Position numbers and translations under genes: made by a program
Origin: Streptomyces antimycoticus
GTDB taxonomy: Bacteria; Actinomycetota; Actinomycetes; Streptomycetales; Streptomycetaceae
Assembly (NCBI RefSeq): GCF_005405925.1
Contig: NZ_BJHV01000001.1
Coordinates: 6,572,001 to 6,636,000 of the forward strand
Direction: 5' to 3'
Length of the DNA stretch: 64,000 nucleotides
The notes under the pieces: generated by a model
What the model was told of the DNA's origin: nothing
The model's database searches: none
The model's input: only the letters and a program-made list of their open reading frames with translations
Shown: positions 55,040-63,865 of the stretch, piece by piece
Layout of the letters: each line of letters opens with the position of its first letter
Position numbering within the stretch: position 1 is the first letter of the stretch

Positions 55040-55079
55040 GGGCCGGCTGCCCCGGACGGGCCTGCGATCCGCCGGGGGC

Positions 55080-55751
55080 TCAAGGCTCCGGGGTGGGGCC
55101 GTAGACGGCCGCAGGTGCGGCCGTGGACCAGGCCCAGTAGCGGTCGCCGTAGGACCAGTGCCACCACTCGGTGGGGTAGTTGACCAGGCCGACCGAGGAC
55201 AGCGCCTCGATCATCAACGCCCGGTTCTCGCGGGCCCGTTCGGGCAGGTCGGGAGCGTGGGTGTAGCAGGCACCGGCGCTCTCCTCGGGGGTCGCGGCCT
55301 CCGGGCTGCCCATGTCGATCTCGGCGCCGTCGCGGGTGCATACGGTCAGGTCGATCGCGGCCCCGGCGACGTGCCCGGCCGTCTCCGCCGGGGCGCACCA
55401 GCGGCTGGTGGCCGTTTGGATCCACTCCTCGTCGGCGTCCGGATCGAGCCTGCGCAGCGTGGCCGCGTAGCCGTCGAAGATCTCCTGTTGGAGGGCCGGG
55501 GGACGGTAGCCCTCGACCAGCAGCCAGCGCCAGTCGTGCGGCAGTAGCTTCTCGGCGCGCTCCAGCCGGTCGGCGACGCCGGCCCGGAGGTGTGCGAAGT
55601 GTCCCGCGGGGTCGGCCCGCCGAGGGTCCACGCGCAGCCGGCCCCGGCAGTCGACCAGCGGTTCGCCGCATTCGCGTACCGGGATCGCCCTGATGCGTGG
55701 GTCGCCGATCAGGACGATCCGCTGGTCCGCCGGGAAGGGCGAGTTGGTCAT
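55080..55751 (-). CDS. D-Ala-D-Ala dipeptidase (VanX/DdpX-like, M15 family)
   Basis: 223 residues. Zinc ligands are His and Asp in GHVAGAAIDLTVC and His in PTEWWHWS, with Glu beside it as catalytic base. The substrate-site Arg lies in EGYRPPALQ. There is no signal peptide, so it acts in the cytoplasm as VanX does. The ATG at 55751 follows GAGGAGAG. No vanH or vanA partner is near, so it may serve cell-wall dipeptide recycling rather than glycopeptide resistance. Confidence 0.88.
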   Translation of the reverse strand: MTNSPFPADQRIVLIGDPRIRAIPVRECGEPLVDCRGRLRVDPRRADPAGHFAHLRAGVADRLERAEKLLPHDWRWLLVEGYRPPALQQEIFDGYAATLRRLDPDADEEWIQTATSRWCAPAETAGHVAGAAIDLTVCTRDGAEIDMGSPEAATPEESAGACYTHAPDLPERARENRALMIEALSSVGLVNYPTEWWHWSYGDRYWAWSTAAPAAVYGPTPEP

Positions 55752-55857
55752 GGGGCTCTCCTCGCGGGTGCTGGTCGGCCGTCCCTCCTACCTGCCCAGC
55801 GGCTCGTTCGGATGAACCGCCGCCCGTGGGTGTCCGCAGGGGCGCTGTCGGCATCCC

Positions 55858-56055
55858 TCAGGTGCCCCACGCCATGTTGATGAGGGCCACGCACATCACG
55901 AGGACCATCCCCACTCCCTGCACGGCCGTGCCCCAGGCAGGCATGGACTCGCCCCTCCGGGTCGCCGAGCGTCGCGCGAAGAAGGACGTCACCAGCGCGA
56001 TGACGCCGATGGGAGCGAACACGATGGACAGCCAGTCGGCTTGCACAGGGGTCAT
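55858..56055 (-). CDS. Small two-helix membrane protein
   Basis: 65 residues from ATG 56055, with AAGGAAG about nine bases upstream. Two hydrophobic helices (WLSIVFAPIGVIALVTSFFA and GVGMVLVMCVALINMAW) flank a basic loop RRSATRRGES. No family was recognised. It is between the epoxide hydrolase and the dipeptidase on the same strand. Confidence 0.6.
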   Translation of the reverse strand: MTPVQADWLSIVFAPIGVIALVTSFFARRSATRRGESMPAWGTAVQGVGMVLVMCVALINMAWGT

Positions 56056-56163
56056 GGCGGACTTCCTTGGTTCTCACCTCGACGACAGGGCGGCCATCAT
56101 CCGTGGGAATGCTCGGGACCCCTCCCGAGCAGGGCTCAACGATAGGGACGGTACGGGCCCCGG

Positions 56164-57288
56164 TCAGCGCAGGTCGCGGAAGAACGTCCGGACGTCATCC
56201 ACCAGCAGTTCCGGGACCTCCATCGCCGCGAAGTGGCCGCCCGCCTCGAATTCCGACCAGTGGGTGATCGTGTGGTGCGGCTCGGCGAGGCGGCGGATCG
56301 CGGTGTCGCCCCGGAAGACCGCGACGCCGGTGGGGACGCCGGAGCGTTCGGGGGGCGTGCCCCAGGCCGAGGCGGCCTCCTTGTAGAGGCGGGCGGAGGG
56401 GCCCGCGGTGTTGGTGAACCAATAGAGGGAGACGTTCGTCAGGACCGCGTCGCGGTCGAGGGCGTCCGGTTTGTCGCCGTGGGCGGCGAACCAGTCGAGG
56501 TTCCAGGCCAGTTGGCCGGAGGGCGAGTCGGCGAGGCCGTAGGACAGGGTCTGCGGGCGGGTGCCCTGAATGGCGGCGTAGCCGGACAGCTCGCGGTGCC
56601 AGCGTTCCCGCCCGGCGAGGCGGGAGCGCTCCGCCGGGGTCAGGTCCTCCGGCCCGGCCGGGTCGGCCGGACCTACGGTCACCAACGCGTTGACGTGTAC
56701 GCCGACGACCCGGGACGGTGCCACCCGGGCCACCTCCGGGGAGATCAGCGAGCCGAAGTCGCCGCCCTGTGTGCCGTAGCGCTCGTACCCCAGGCGCCGC
56801 ATCAGCTCCGTCCACGCGGTGGCGATGCGGCGGATGCCCCAGCCGGGTTCGCGGGGCGGAGCGGAGAAGGCGAAGCCGGGGAGGGACGGGATGACGATGT
56901 GGAAGGCGTCGGCCGGGTCGCCCCCGTGCCCGCGCGGATCGGTCAGCGGGCCGATGACCTCGGTGAACTCCGCGACCGAACCGGGCCAGCCATGGGTGAT
57001 CAGCAGCGGCAGGGCAGCCGGCTCGGGCGAGCGGACATGGAGGAAGTGCACCCGCTGCCCGTCGATCTCCGTCGTGAACTGGGGGAACGCGTTCAGCCGC
57101 GCCTCCCGCGCCCGCCAGTCGAAGCCCGTGGCCCAGTACCCGGCCAGCGCGCGGACGTGGTCGAGCGAGGCCCCGTCGGACCAGCCGGGGCCCGGGAGTG
57201 GTTCCGGCCAGCGGGTGTGTTCCAGGCGCCGGCGCAGATCGTCGAGGTCGGGCTGGGGGACGGCGATGCGGAAGGGACGGATCTCCAT
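56164..57288 (-). CDS. Epoxide hydrolase (EHN domain, alpha/beta fold)
   Basis: 374 residues. The N-terminal EHN domain (RPFRIAVPQPDLDDLRRRLE, then TRWPEP) is typical of microsomal-type epoxide hydrolases. The oxyanion segment HGWPGS, the nucleophile Asp in QGGDFGS and the late His in EAGGHFAAME form the active site. The ATG at 57288 is used; upstream bases give no strong ribosome site. It hydrolyses epoxides to diols. The substrate is unknown. It is alone on its strand. Confidence 0.9.
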   Translation of the reverse strand: MEIRPFRIAVPQPDLDDLRRRLEHTRWPEPLPGPGWSDGASLDHVRALAGYWATGFDWRAREARLNAFPQFTTEIDGQRVHFLHVRSPEPAALPLLITHGWPGSVAEFTEVIGPLTDPRGHGGDPADAFHIVIPSLPGFAFSAPPREPGWGIRRIATAWTELMRRLGYERYGTQGGDFGSLISPEVARVAPSRVVGVHVNALVTVGPADPAGPEDLTPAERSRLAGRERWHRELSGYAAIQGTRPQTLSYGLADSPSGQLAWNLDWFAAHGDKPDALDRDAVLTNVSLYWFTNTAGPSARLYKEAASAWGTPPERSGVPTGVAVFRGDTAIRRLAEPHHTITHWSEFEAGGHFAAMEVPELLVDDVRTFFRDLR

Positions 57289-57720
57289 GGCCCGCACGGT
57301 AGAGGCGATCGCGGACGGGTAGCGTCCGCGACCCGGCCGGGGCCTGCGGCGGCCGGGGCCCGCGGTGCCCGGGGCCCGCGGTGCCCGGGGCCCGCGGTGC
57401 CCGGGGCCCGCGGTGCCCGGGGCCTGCGGTGCCGGATATGAAACGCTTGCGCGTCTCCTATCACCCGAGGCAGGAATGGATCGCTCCAACTCCGGTAACG
57501 GCACTTGAAATCTGGGGTGTTCTTACGGGACAGTGCTCCAGAAAGCGCTTGCCGAGCGAGGGACGTACCGCTCGGCTCGCGCTTCCCCAATCGCGCCTCA
57601 CCCACGTCACTCCGCCCACCGCGCGCCACCCCGGACAGCGGTCATCGACGTGCGCCGTCGCCGCAGGGGATGTCAGATGGGGCCTAAGGCGGATCTTGGA
57701 CCGGATCCTCGGGAGGCGCC
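57289..57720. promoter_or_regulatory. Divergent gap before the second oligopeptide operon
   Basis: 432 bases between epoxide hydrolase and operon 2. The first part is a 15-bp repeat array (57361-57435). From 57436 the DNA is less G+C-rich (ATATGAAACGCTTGCG and CTTGAAATCTGGGGTG), a likely promoter area. No gene with family features was found. Confidence 0.55.
57361..57435. repeat. 15-bp tandem repeat, five copies
   Basis: CGCGGTGCCCGGGGC recurs at 57361, 57376, 57391 and 57406, with a diverged fifth copy from 57421. The unit contains the palindrome GCCCCGGGC-like CCCGGGG core. A related piece precedes it at 57346. Confidence 0.85.
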
Positions 57721-59361
57721 ATGCGCGGAGCCCCGTATTCCCTGCGTGCCAGGCGCGCGCTGTCCGCGCTCTGCGTGTCCGCCGTCGCCCTGCCCCTGAC
57801 GGCCTGCGGCGGCGGGGACGGCGGCGCCGAGGACGGTGTCGTCCGCTCGTCCTGGGGCGATCCGCCCAATCCGCTGGAGCCGGCCAATATCAATGACGTC
57901 CAGGGCGGCAAGGTCCTCGACATGATCTTCCGTGGGCTCAAGCGCTACGACCCCAGGACCGGCGAGGCCAAGAACGCGCTCGCGGACCGGATCGAGAGCT
58001 CCGACCAGCGGAACTACACCATCACGCTCAAGAAGGACCGGCGGTTCGCCAACGGGGAGAAGGTCACCGCCGCGTCCTTCGTGAACGCCTGGAACTACGG
58101 CGCCCGGATCGACCACAAGCAGCGCAACGCCTACTTCTTCGAGTACATCGAGGGCTACGACAAGGTTCATCCCGTCTCCGGCGGCGCCCCCACCGCCAAG
58201 ACCCTCTCCGGGCTGCGGGTCAAGGACGAGCGGACCTTCACCGTCCGGCTCACCCAGAAGTTCTCCACCTGGCCCAAGACGCTGGGCTACAACGCCTATG
58301 CGCCGCTGCCCCGGGCGTTCTTCGAGGACCATGCCACCTGGCTGAGGAAGCCCGTCGGCAACGGCCCGTACCAGGTGCGGTCGTACACCAAGGGCTCGGT
58401 GATGAAGCTGCGCGCCTGGGACGGCTACCGCGGCCCGGACAAGGCCCGTAACAAGGGCGTCGATCTGCGTGTCTACACCGACAACAACACCGCCTACACC
58501 GATCTCCAGGCGGGCAATCTCGATCTGGTCGACGATGTCCCGGCGCAGCAGCTCAAGTTCGTCCGCTCCGACCTCGGCGACCGCTACATCAACCAGCCCG
58601 CCGGGATCATCCAGACCCTCACCTTCCCGATGTACGACCGCGCCTGGAGCGGCCCGGCCAAGGCCAAGGTCCGCCGGGGGATCTCGATGGCGATCAACCG
58701 CGCGCAGATCACCGAGCGGATCTTCCACGGCACCCGCACCCCCGCGACCGACTGGACCTCGCCGGTTCTGCGTCGCCAGGGCGGCTATCAACCGGGGCTG
58801 TGCGGGGACGCCTGCCGCTACGACCCGGCCCGGGCGCGCAAGCTGATCAAGGCGGGCGGCGGGCTGCCCGGCGGCCGGATGACGATCACGTACAACGCCG
58901 ACAGCGGCTCCCACAAGGACTGGGTGGACGCGGTCTGCAACAGCGTCAACACCGTCCTGAGAAGCGACCGGGCCTGTGTCGGCAAACCGGTCGGCACCTT
59001 CGCCGACTACCGCAACAAGATGGCGGGCAAGGAGATGACCGGACCGTTCCGGGCCGGCTGGCAGATGGACTACCCGCTGATCCAGAACTTTCTGCAGCCC
59101 CTGTACTACACCGGCGCCTCCTCCAACGACGGCCACTTCAGCGACACCGGCTTCGACCGGATGGTGAACCAGGCCAACGCCGCCTCCGCGGACGGCCGGG
59201 CCATCGCCGGCTTCCGGGACGCGGAGAAGGTCCTCGCCGAGCAGATGCCCGCCATTCCGCTGTGGTACCAGAACGGCAGCGCGGGCTATTCGCAGCGGCT
59301 CAGCGAGGTGGCGCTCAACCAGTTCAGCGTCCCGGTCTACGCACAGATCAGGGTCGGCTGA
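57721..59361 (+). CDS. Oligopeptide ABC transporter substrate-binding lipoprotein (operon 2)
   Basis: 546 residues, a paralogue of the gene at 45847. The signal ends in the lipobox LTAC with Cys29, then a Gly-rich linker. The ITLKKDRRFANGEKVTAASF and PVGNGPYQVRSY blocks match the first copy. It carries extra Cys residues (CGDACRY), possibly one disulfide. The ATG at 57721 follows GGGAGG. It is first of five genes in the same order as operon 1. Confidence 0.93.
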   Translation: MRGAPYSLRARRALSALCVSAVALPLTACGGGDGGAEDGVVRSSWGDPPNPLEPANINDVQGGKVLDMIFRGLKRYDPRTGEAKNALADRIESSDQRNYTITLKKDRRFANGEKVTAASFVNAWNYGARIDHKQRNAYFFEYIEGYDKVHPVSGGAPTAKTLSGLRVKDERTFTVRLTQKFSTWPKTLGYNAYAPLPRAFFEDHATWLRKPVGNGPYQVRSYTKGSVMKLRAWDGYRGPDKARNKGVDLRVYTDNNTAYTDLQAGNLDLVDDVPAQQLKFVRSDLGDRYINQPAGIIQTLTFPMYDRAWSGPAKAKVRRGISMAINRAQITERIFHGTRTPATDWTSPVLRRQGGYQPGLCGDACRYDPARARKLIKAGGGLPGGRMTITYNADSGSHKDWVDAVCNSVNTVLRSDRACVGKPVGTFADYRNKMAGKEMTGPFRAGWQMDYPLIQNFLQPLYYTGASSNDGHFSDTGFDRMVNQANAASADGRAIAGFRDAEKVLAEQMPAIPLWYQNGSAGYSQRLSEVALNQFSVPVYAQIRVG

Positions 59362-59364
59362 GCC

Positions 59365-60288
59365 ATGGGCCGCTATGCGCTGCGCCGACTGCTGCAGATG
59401 ATCCCGGTGTTCATCGGCTCCACCTTCCTGATCTTCTTCATGGTGTACGCGCTCGGCGACCCGGTCGCCGCGCTCTTCGGTGACAAGGCCCCCGACCCCG
59501 CCACCGCCGCCCGGATCCGCCAGGACCTCTATCTGGACGAGCCGCTGTGGCGTCAGTACGTGCACTACATGGGGCAGGTCTTCAGCGGGCACTTCGGCAC
59601 GGCCTTCAACGGGCAGCCGGTGACCGAGCTGATGGCGAGCGCGTTCCCCGTCACCCTCCGGCTCACCGTGGTCGCGATCGTCTTCGAGATGGCGCTGGGC
59701 ATCACCCTGGGCGTCCTCAGCGGGCTGCGCCGCGGCCGGGGGCTGGACACCTCGGTGTTGCTGCTCACCCTGGTCGTGGTCGCCGTCCCGACCTTCGTCA
59801 GCGGCACGGTGCTGCAGTATCTGTTCGGCGTGACCTGGGGCTGGGCCAGACCCTCGGTCTCCCCGGAGGCGCCGCTGACCGAACTGCTGCTGCCCGGGGT
59901 GGTGCTGGGGCTGGTGTCGCTCGCGTACACCACCCGTCTCACCCGCACCTCCATCGTGGAGAACGCCCGCGCCGACTACGTCCGCACCGCCGTCGCCAAA
60001 GGGCTGCCGCGCCACCGCATCGTCACCCGCCATCTGCTGCGCAACTCGCTGATCCCGGTGGTGACCTTCATCGGAACGGACATCGGCGCGCTCATGGGCG
60101 GGGCCATCGTCACCGAGCGGATCTTCAATATCCACGGCGTGGGCTACCAGCTCTACCAGGGCATCCTGCGCCAGAACTCGCCGACCGTCGTCGGCTTCGT
60201 GACCGTCCTGGTGATCGTCTTCCTGCTCGCCAATCTGCTCGTCGACCTCCTCTACGCCGTGCTCGACCCGAGGATCCGGTATGCCTGA
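59365..60288 (+). CDS. Oligopeptide ABC transporter permease, DppB/OppB type (operon 2)
   Basis: 307 residues, six membrane helices, beginning RRLLQMIPVFIGSTFLIFFM, close to the operon 1 copy. The EAA loop reads RADYVRTAVAKGLPRHRIVT. The ATG is three bases after the binding-protein stop and has only a weak GGTCGG ahead, so translation probably depends on coupling. It overlaps the next gene by eight bases. Confidence 0.94.
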   Translation: MGRYALRRLLQMIPVFIGSTFLIFFMVYALGDPVAALFGDKAPDPATAARIRQDLYLDEPLWRQYVHYMGQVFSGHFGTAFNGQPVTELMASAFPVTLRLTVVAIVFEMALGITLGVLSGLRRGRGLDTSVLLLTLVVVAVPTFVSGTVLQYLFGVTWGWARPSVSPEAPLTELLLPGVVLGLVSLAYTTRLTRTSIVENARADYVRTAVAKGLPRHRIVTRHLLRNSLIPVVTFIGTDIGALMGGAIVTERIFNIHGVGYQLYQGILRQNSPTVVGFVTVLVIVFLLANLLVDLLYAVLDPRIRYA

Positions 60289-61318
60289 GCCCTGTGACCC
60301 GCGCTACGACATGACCGAGGCGATCGCACCGGCCGGCAGCGGCGGCGGTCCCATGGACCTCACCACCCCCGGCCCCCAGACCCTGAAGGGCGGACCACGG
60401 CGCGGCCCCTGGCGCCTCCCCCTCCCCTGGCGCAAGGAGCCCGGCCGCCGCTCCGGCGGGCCGGCCGCGCCCACCGGACGGGGGCTGTGGTCCGATGCCT
60501 GGCACGATCTGCGCCGCAACCCCGTCTTCATCATCTCCGCGCTGACCATCCTCTTCCTCGTCCTCATCGCGATCTGGCCGCAGCTGATCGCGAGCGGCAA
60601 CCCGTACCACGGCGACCTCGCCAGGGCGCAGGACGGCCCGGCCCCCGGCCACCCCTTCGGCTATGACCTCCAGGGCCGCGACGTCTACACCCGCACGGTC
60701 TACGGTGCCCGCGCCTCCATCACCGTCGGCATCTGCGCCACCCTCGGCGCGGCGCTGCTGGGCAGCGCGCTGGGCGGGCTCGCCGGGTACTTCGGCGGCT
60801 GGTGGGACGCGCTGCTCTCGCGGATCGCCGATGTCTTCTTCGGCATCCCGATCCTGCTGGGCGGCCTGGTCTTCCTGTCGGTGGTCACCAGCGGCTCGGT
60901 CTGGCCGGTGGTCGGCTTCATCGTGCTGCTGGGCTGGCCGCAGATCTCCCGGATCGCGCGCGGCTCGGTGGTGACCGTCAAGGAGCACGACTACGTCCAG
61001 GCGGCGCGGGCGCTGGGCGCCGGCAGCGGCCGGACGCTGCTGCGCCATATCGCGCCCAACGCCGTGGCCCCCGTGATCGTCGTCGCGACCATCGCGCTGG
61101 GCACCTACATCTCGCTGGAGGCCACGCTGTCGTTCCTCGGCGTGGGGCTCAAACCGCCCACCGTCTCCTGGGGGATCGACATCTCCTCCGCCGCCACCCA
61201 GATCCGCAACGCCCCGCACATGCTGCTGTGGCCCGCCGGAGCGCTGTCGGTCACGGTGCTCGCGTTCATCATGCTCGGCGACGCGGTGCGCGACGCCCTC
61301 GACCCCAGGCTGCGGTAG
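60281..61318 (+). CDS. Oligopeptide ABC transporter permease, DppC/OppC type (operon 2)
   Basis: 345 residues. A hydrophilic N-terminus of about 75 residues (Gly/Pro/Arg-rich) precedes six helices. GYDLQGRDVYTRTVYGARAS and EHDYVQAARALGAGSGRTLL are the family marks. It ends DAVRDALDPRLR, as its paralogue does. The ATG at 60281 is inside the end of the upstream gene. Confidence 0.94.
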   Translation: MPEPCDPRYDMTEAIAPAGSGGGPMDLTTPGPQTLKGGPRRGPWRLPLPWRKEPGRRSGGPAAPTGRGLWSDAWHDLRRNPVFIISALTILFLVLIAIWPQLIASGNPYHGDLARAQDGPAPGHPFGYDLQGRDVYTRTVYGARASITVGICATLGAALLGSALGGLAGYFGGWWDALLSRIADVFFGIPILLGGLVFLSVVTSGSVWPVVGFIVLLGWPQISRIARGSVVTVKEHDYVQAARALGAGSGRTLLRHIAPNAVAPVIVVATIALGTYISLEATLSFLGVGLKPPTVSWGIDISSAATQIRNAPHMLLWPAGALSVTVLAFIMLGDAVRDALDPRLR

Positions 61319-61326
61319 GTCCGGCG

Positions 61327-62321
61327 ATGACCCGCCTGCTGGAGGTCCGGGACCTCCGCGTCGAATTCCGCACCCGGGACGGGGTCGCCGAGGCGGTCGG
61401 CGGGGTGAGCTACGGCCTGGACGCGGGCCGCACCCTCGCCGTGCTGGGCGAGTCGGGGTCCGGCAAGTCCGTGACCGCCCAGGCCGTCATGGGCATCCTC
61501 GACTCCCCGCCCGGCCGGGTCACCGGCGGCCAAGTGCTCTTCCGGGGACGGGATCTGCTGACGATGGGCGCGCAGGAGCGCCGCCGGATCCGGGGCGCCG
61601 CGATGGCGATGATCTTCCAGGACGCGCTCTCCGCCCTTAATCCGGTGCTGCCCGTGGGCGCCCAGCTCGCCGAGATGTACGAGGTGCACCGGGGGATGTC
61701 CCGCAAGAACGCCTGGCGGCGGGCGGTCGAGCTGATGGACCGGGTCCGCATCCCGGCGGCGGGGCAGCGGGCCGGGGACTATCCGCATCAGTTCTCCGGG
61801 GGATGCGCCAGCGCATCATGATCGCCATGGCGATGGCGCTGGAGCCGGAGCTGATCATCGCCGACGAGCCGACCACCGCCCTGGACGTCACCGTCCAGGC
61901 CCAGGTGATGGACCTGCTCGCGGAGTTGCGCCGGGAGTACGCCATGGGGCTCGTCCTCATCACCCATGACCTGGGCGTGGTCGCGGACGTGGCCGACACC
62001 ATCGCGGTGATGTACGCGGGCCGGATCGTGGAGACCGCGCCGGTGCGCGACCTCTACCGCCGCCCCGCCCATCCGTACACCCGCGGACTGCTGGACTCCG
62101 TGCCGCGCGTGGACCACCGGGGCGAGCGGCTCTACGCCATCAAGGGCGCGCCGCCCAGCCCCCTCGCCATGCCCTCCGGCTGTCCCTTCCATCCCCGCTG
62201 CCCGCGGGCCCAGGACGTCTGCCGCGCCGAACGGCCGCCGCTGTACGTGGTGGCGGCGGACGCCGGGGCGGACAGCCGGACCAGCGCCTGCCACTTCTGG
62301 AAGGAGGAGCTGCATGGCTGA
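61327..62321 (+). CDS. Oligopeptide ABC transporter ATPase, DppD/OppD type (operon 2), one-base frameshift
   Basis: The ATG at 61327 follows the permease after eight bases. The first frame has Walker A GESGSGKS and runs to YPHQFSGG. One base lost in the G5 run 61798-61802 shifts the frame. With it restored, [20 protein letters not shown] continues with Walker [10 protein letters not shown] and ITHDLG, and the C-terminal Cys-rich piece ([15 protein letters not shown]). The repaired length is about 331 residues. The paralogue at 49547 is intact at this point, which supports an error here. Confidence 0.9.
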
Positions 62322-63339
62322 GCCCGAGGGGCCGGTCCTGGAGGTCCGCGACCTGGCCAAGCTCTATCCCCTGACCCAGGGTGTGGTGGTCAAGCGGCGG
62401 ATCGGCGCCGTCCGGGCGGTCGACACGGTCTCCTTCGCCCTGCGGCGCGGAGAGACGCTCGGCATCGTCGGCGAGTCCGGCTGCGGCAAGTCCACCGTGG
62501 CCAAGCTGCTGGTCAGCCTGGAGCGGCCGACCGCCGGGACGATCCACTACCGGGGCGAGGACATCACCCGGCTCTCGGGCCGCGCGCTGCGGGCCGTCCG
62601 CCGCAACATCCAGATGGTCTTCCAGGACCCGTACACCTCGCTCAACCCGCGCATGACGGTGGGCGACATCATCGGGGAGCCCTTCGAGATCCATCCCGAG
62701 GCGGCCCCCAAGGGCGATCGGCGGCGGGCGGTCCAGGAGCTGCTGGAGGTGGTGGGGCTCAGCCCGGAACACCTCAACCGCTATCCCCACCAGTTCTCCG
62801 GCGGCCAGCGCCAGCGCATCGGCATCGCCCGGGGCCTGGCGCTACGGCCGGAGGTCATCGTCGCGGACGAGCCGGTCTCGGCGCTGGACGTATCGGTGCA
62901 GGCGCAGGTGGTCAATCTGATGGAGCGGCTGCAGGACGAGTTCGGCCTGGCGTACGTCTTCATCGCCCACGATCTGTCGGTGGTCCGGCACATCGCCGAC
63001 CGGGTCGCCGTGATGTACCTGGGCCGCTTCGCCGAACTGGGCACCGGCCCCGAGATCTACGACCACCCGACGCATCCGTACACCCAGGCCCTGCTCTCCG
63101 CCGTCCCGGTGCCCGACCCCGTGGCCCGCACCCGCCGGACCCGCATCCTGCTCCCCGGCGACGTCCCCTCCCCGGCCAACCCGCCCTCCGGCTGCCGCTT
63201 CCGCACCCGCTGCTGGAAGGCGCGGGAGCGCTGCGCGGCGGAGGTGCCGGTGCTGGCGGTGCCGAGTGGCCTGGCAGGCCCCGCCGCCCACGCCTCGGCC
63301 TGCCACTTCGCGGAGGAGCGCGCGGGGGTCAGGGCATGA
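62314..63339 (+). CDS. Oligopeptide ABC transporter ATPase, DppF/OppF type (operon 2)
   Basis: 341 residues. Walker A GESGCGKS, signature FSGGQRQRI, Walker [14 protein letters not shown], switch IAHDLS. The C-terminal extension has [14 protein letters not shown]. It overlaps the upstream gene by eight bases (ATGGCTGA), exactly as in operon 1, but lacks the acidic N-terminal extension of that paralogue. Its last 11 bases overlap a convergent gene. Confidence 0.94.
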   Translation: MAEPEGPVLEVRDLAKLYPLTQGVVVKRRIGAVRAVDTVSFALRRGETLGIVGESGCGKSTVAKLLVSLERPTAGTIHYRGEDITRLSGRALRAVRRNIQMVFQDPYTSLNPRMTVGDIIGEPFEIHPEAAPKGDRRRAVQELLEVVGLSPEHLNRYPHQFSGGQRQRIGIARGLALRPEVIVADEPVSALDVSVQAQVVNLMERLQDEFGLAYVFIAHDLSVVRHIADRVAVMYLGRFAELGTGPEIYDHPTHPYTQALLSAVPVPDPVARTRRTRILLPGDVPSPANPPSGCRFRTRCWKARERCAAEVPVLAVPSGLAGPAAHASACHFAEERAGVRA

Positions 63340-63865
63340 TGTCGAAGATGCTCCCGCCGGACCCGTACCCCGGACTGCCGCCGTACCCCGGCCCGCCGCC
63401 CTGCCCCGGGCGCAGCCGGTACACCGGGTGGACACGGAGCTGAACGTGCGGGGCGAACGCCCGCACCGCGGCGGCGAGCCGGGTGGGGTCCACCTTCCAG
63501 AAGACGATGACGCGGTTGTTCCTGACGACCGGGTACTCGATATGCGGTGCCGCACTCGCGGCGAGCTGCGGGCTGATCTTCACGTCGGGGCCGGGAACAT
63601 CCGACACGCCTGGCCGCAACTTCAGACCTATCCGCCGTATCGGCCGCTCCAGTTCCTTTTTCGTGGCCCACACGACGACCGCTTTGATGTCCCGCCACGG
63701 CACGACGGCCAAGAACCGGTGGTATCGCGTCACGGGGCCGCCCAGGGTGACGCCCGACTCATCGGCCCGGAAGGCCACCAGCCGCTTCCAGCCGACGCCG
63801 GAGAAGAGCTGAAAGGGTGTGCGGGTGTAGTACTCCTGATAGACCGGAGGATGAGGAACAGCCAT
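63329..63865 (-). CDS. Hypothetical protein with a PH-like pattern and Gly-rich tail
   Basis: 178 residues. The first 140 have alternating strands ([31 protein letters not shown], then [19 protein letters not shown] with a final helix), which suggests a pleckstrin-like or similar small beta domain. The end is a Gly/Tyr/Pro repeat ([13 protein letters not shown]). No signal or helix is present. The start at 63865 follows a GAGG-poor leader with CCTGGC. It overlaps the end of the convergent ATPase gene by 11 bases. No family was recognised with confidence. Confidence 0.65.
   Translation of the reverse strand: MAVPHPPVYQEYYTRTPFQLFSGVGWKRLVAFRADESGVTLGGPVTRYHRFLAVVPWRDIKAVVVWATKKELERPIRRIGLKLRPGVSDVPGPDVKISPQLAASAAPHIEYPVVRNNRVIVFWKVDPTRLAAAVRAFAPHVQLRVHPVYRLRPGQGGGPGYGGSPGYGSGGSIFDIMP

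Noticed and set aside
57673..60135. Minus-strand frame of 820 codons opposite operon 2
   Set aside because: Same antisense effect over the binding protein and permease genes. No motif or ribosome site was found.
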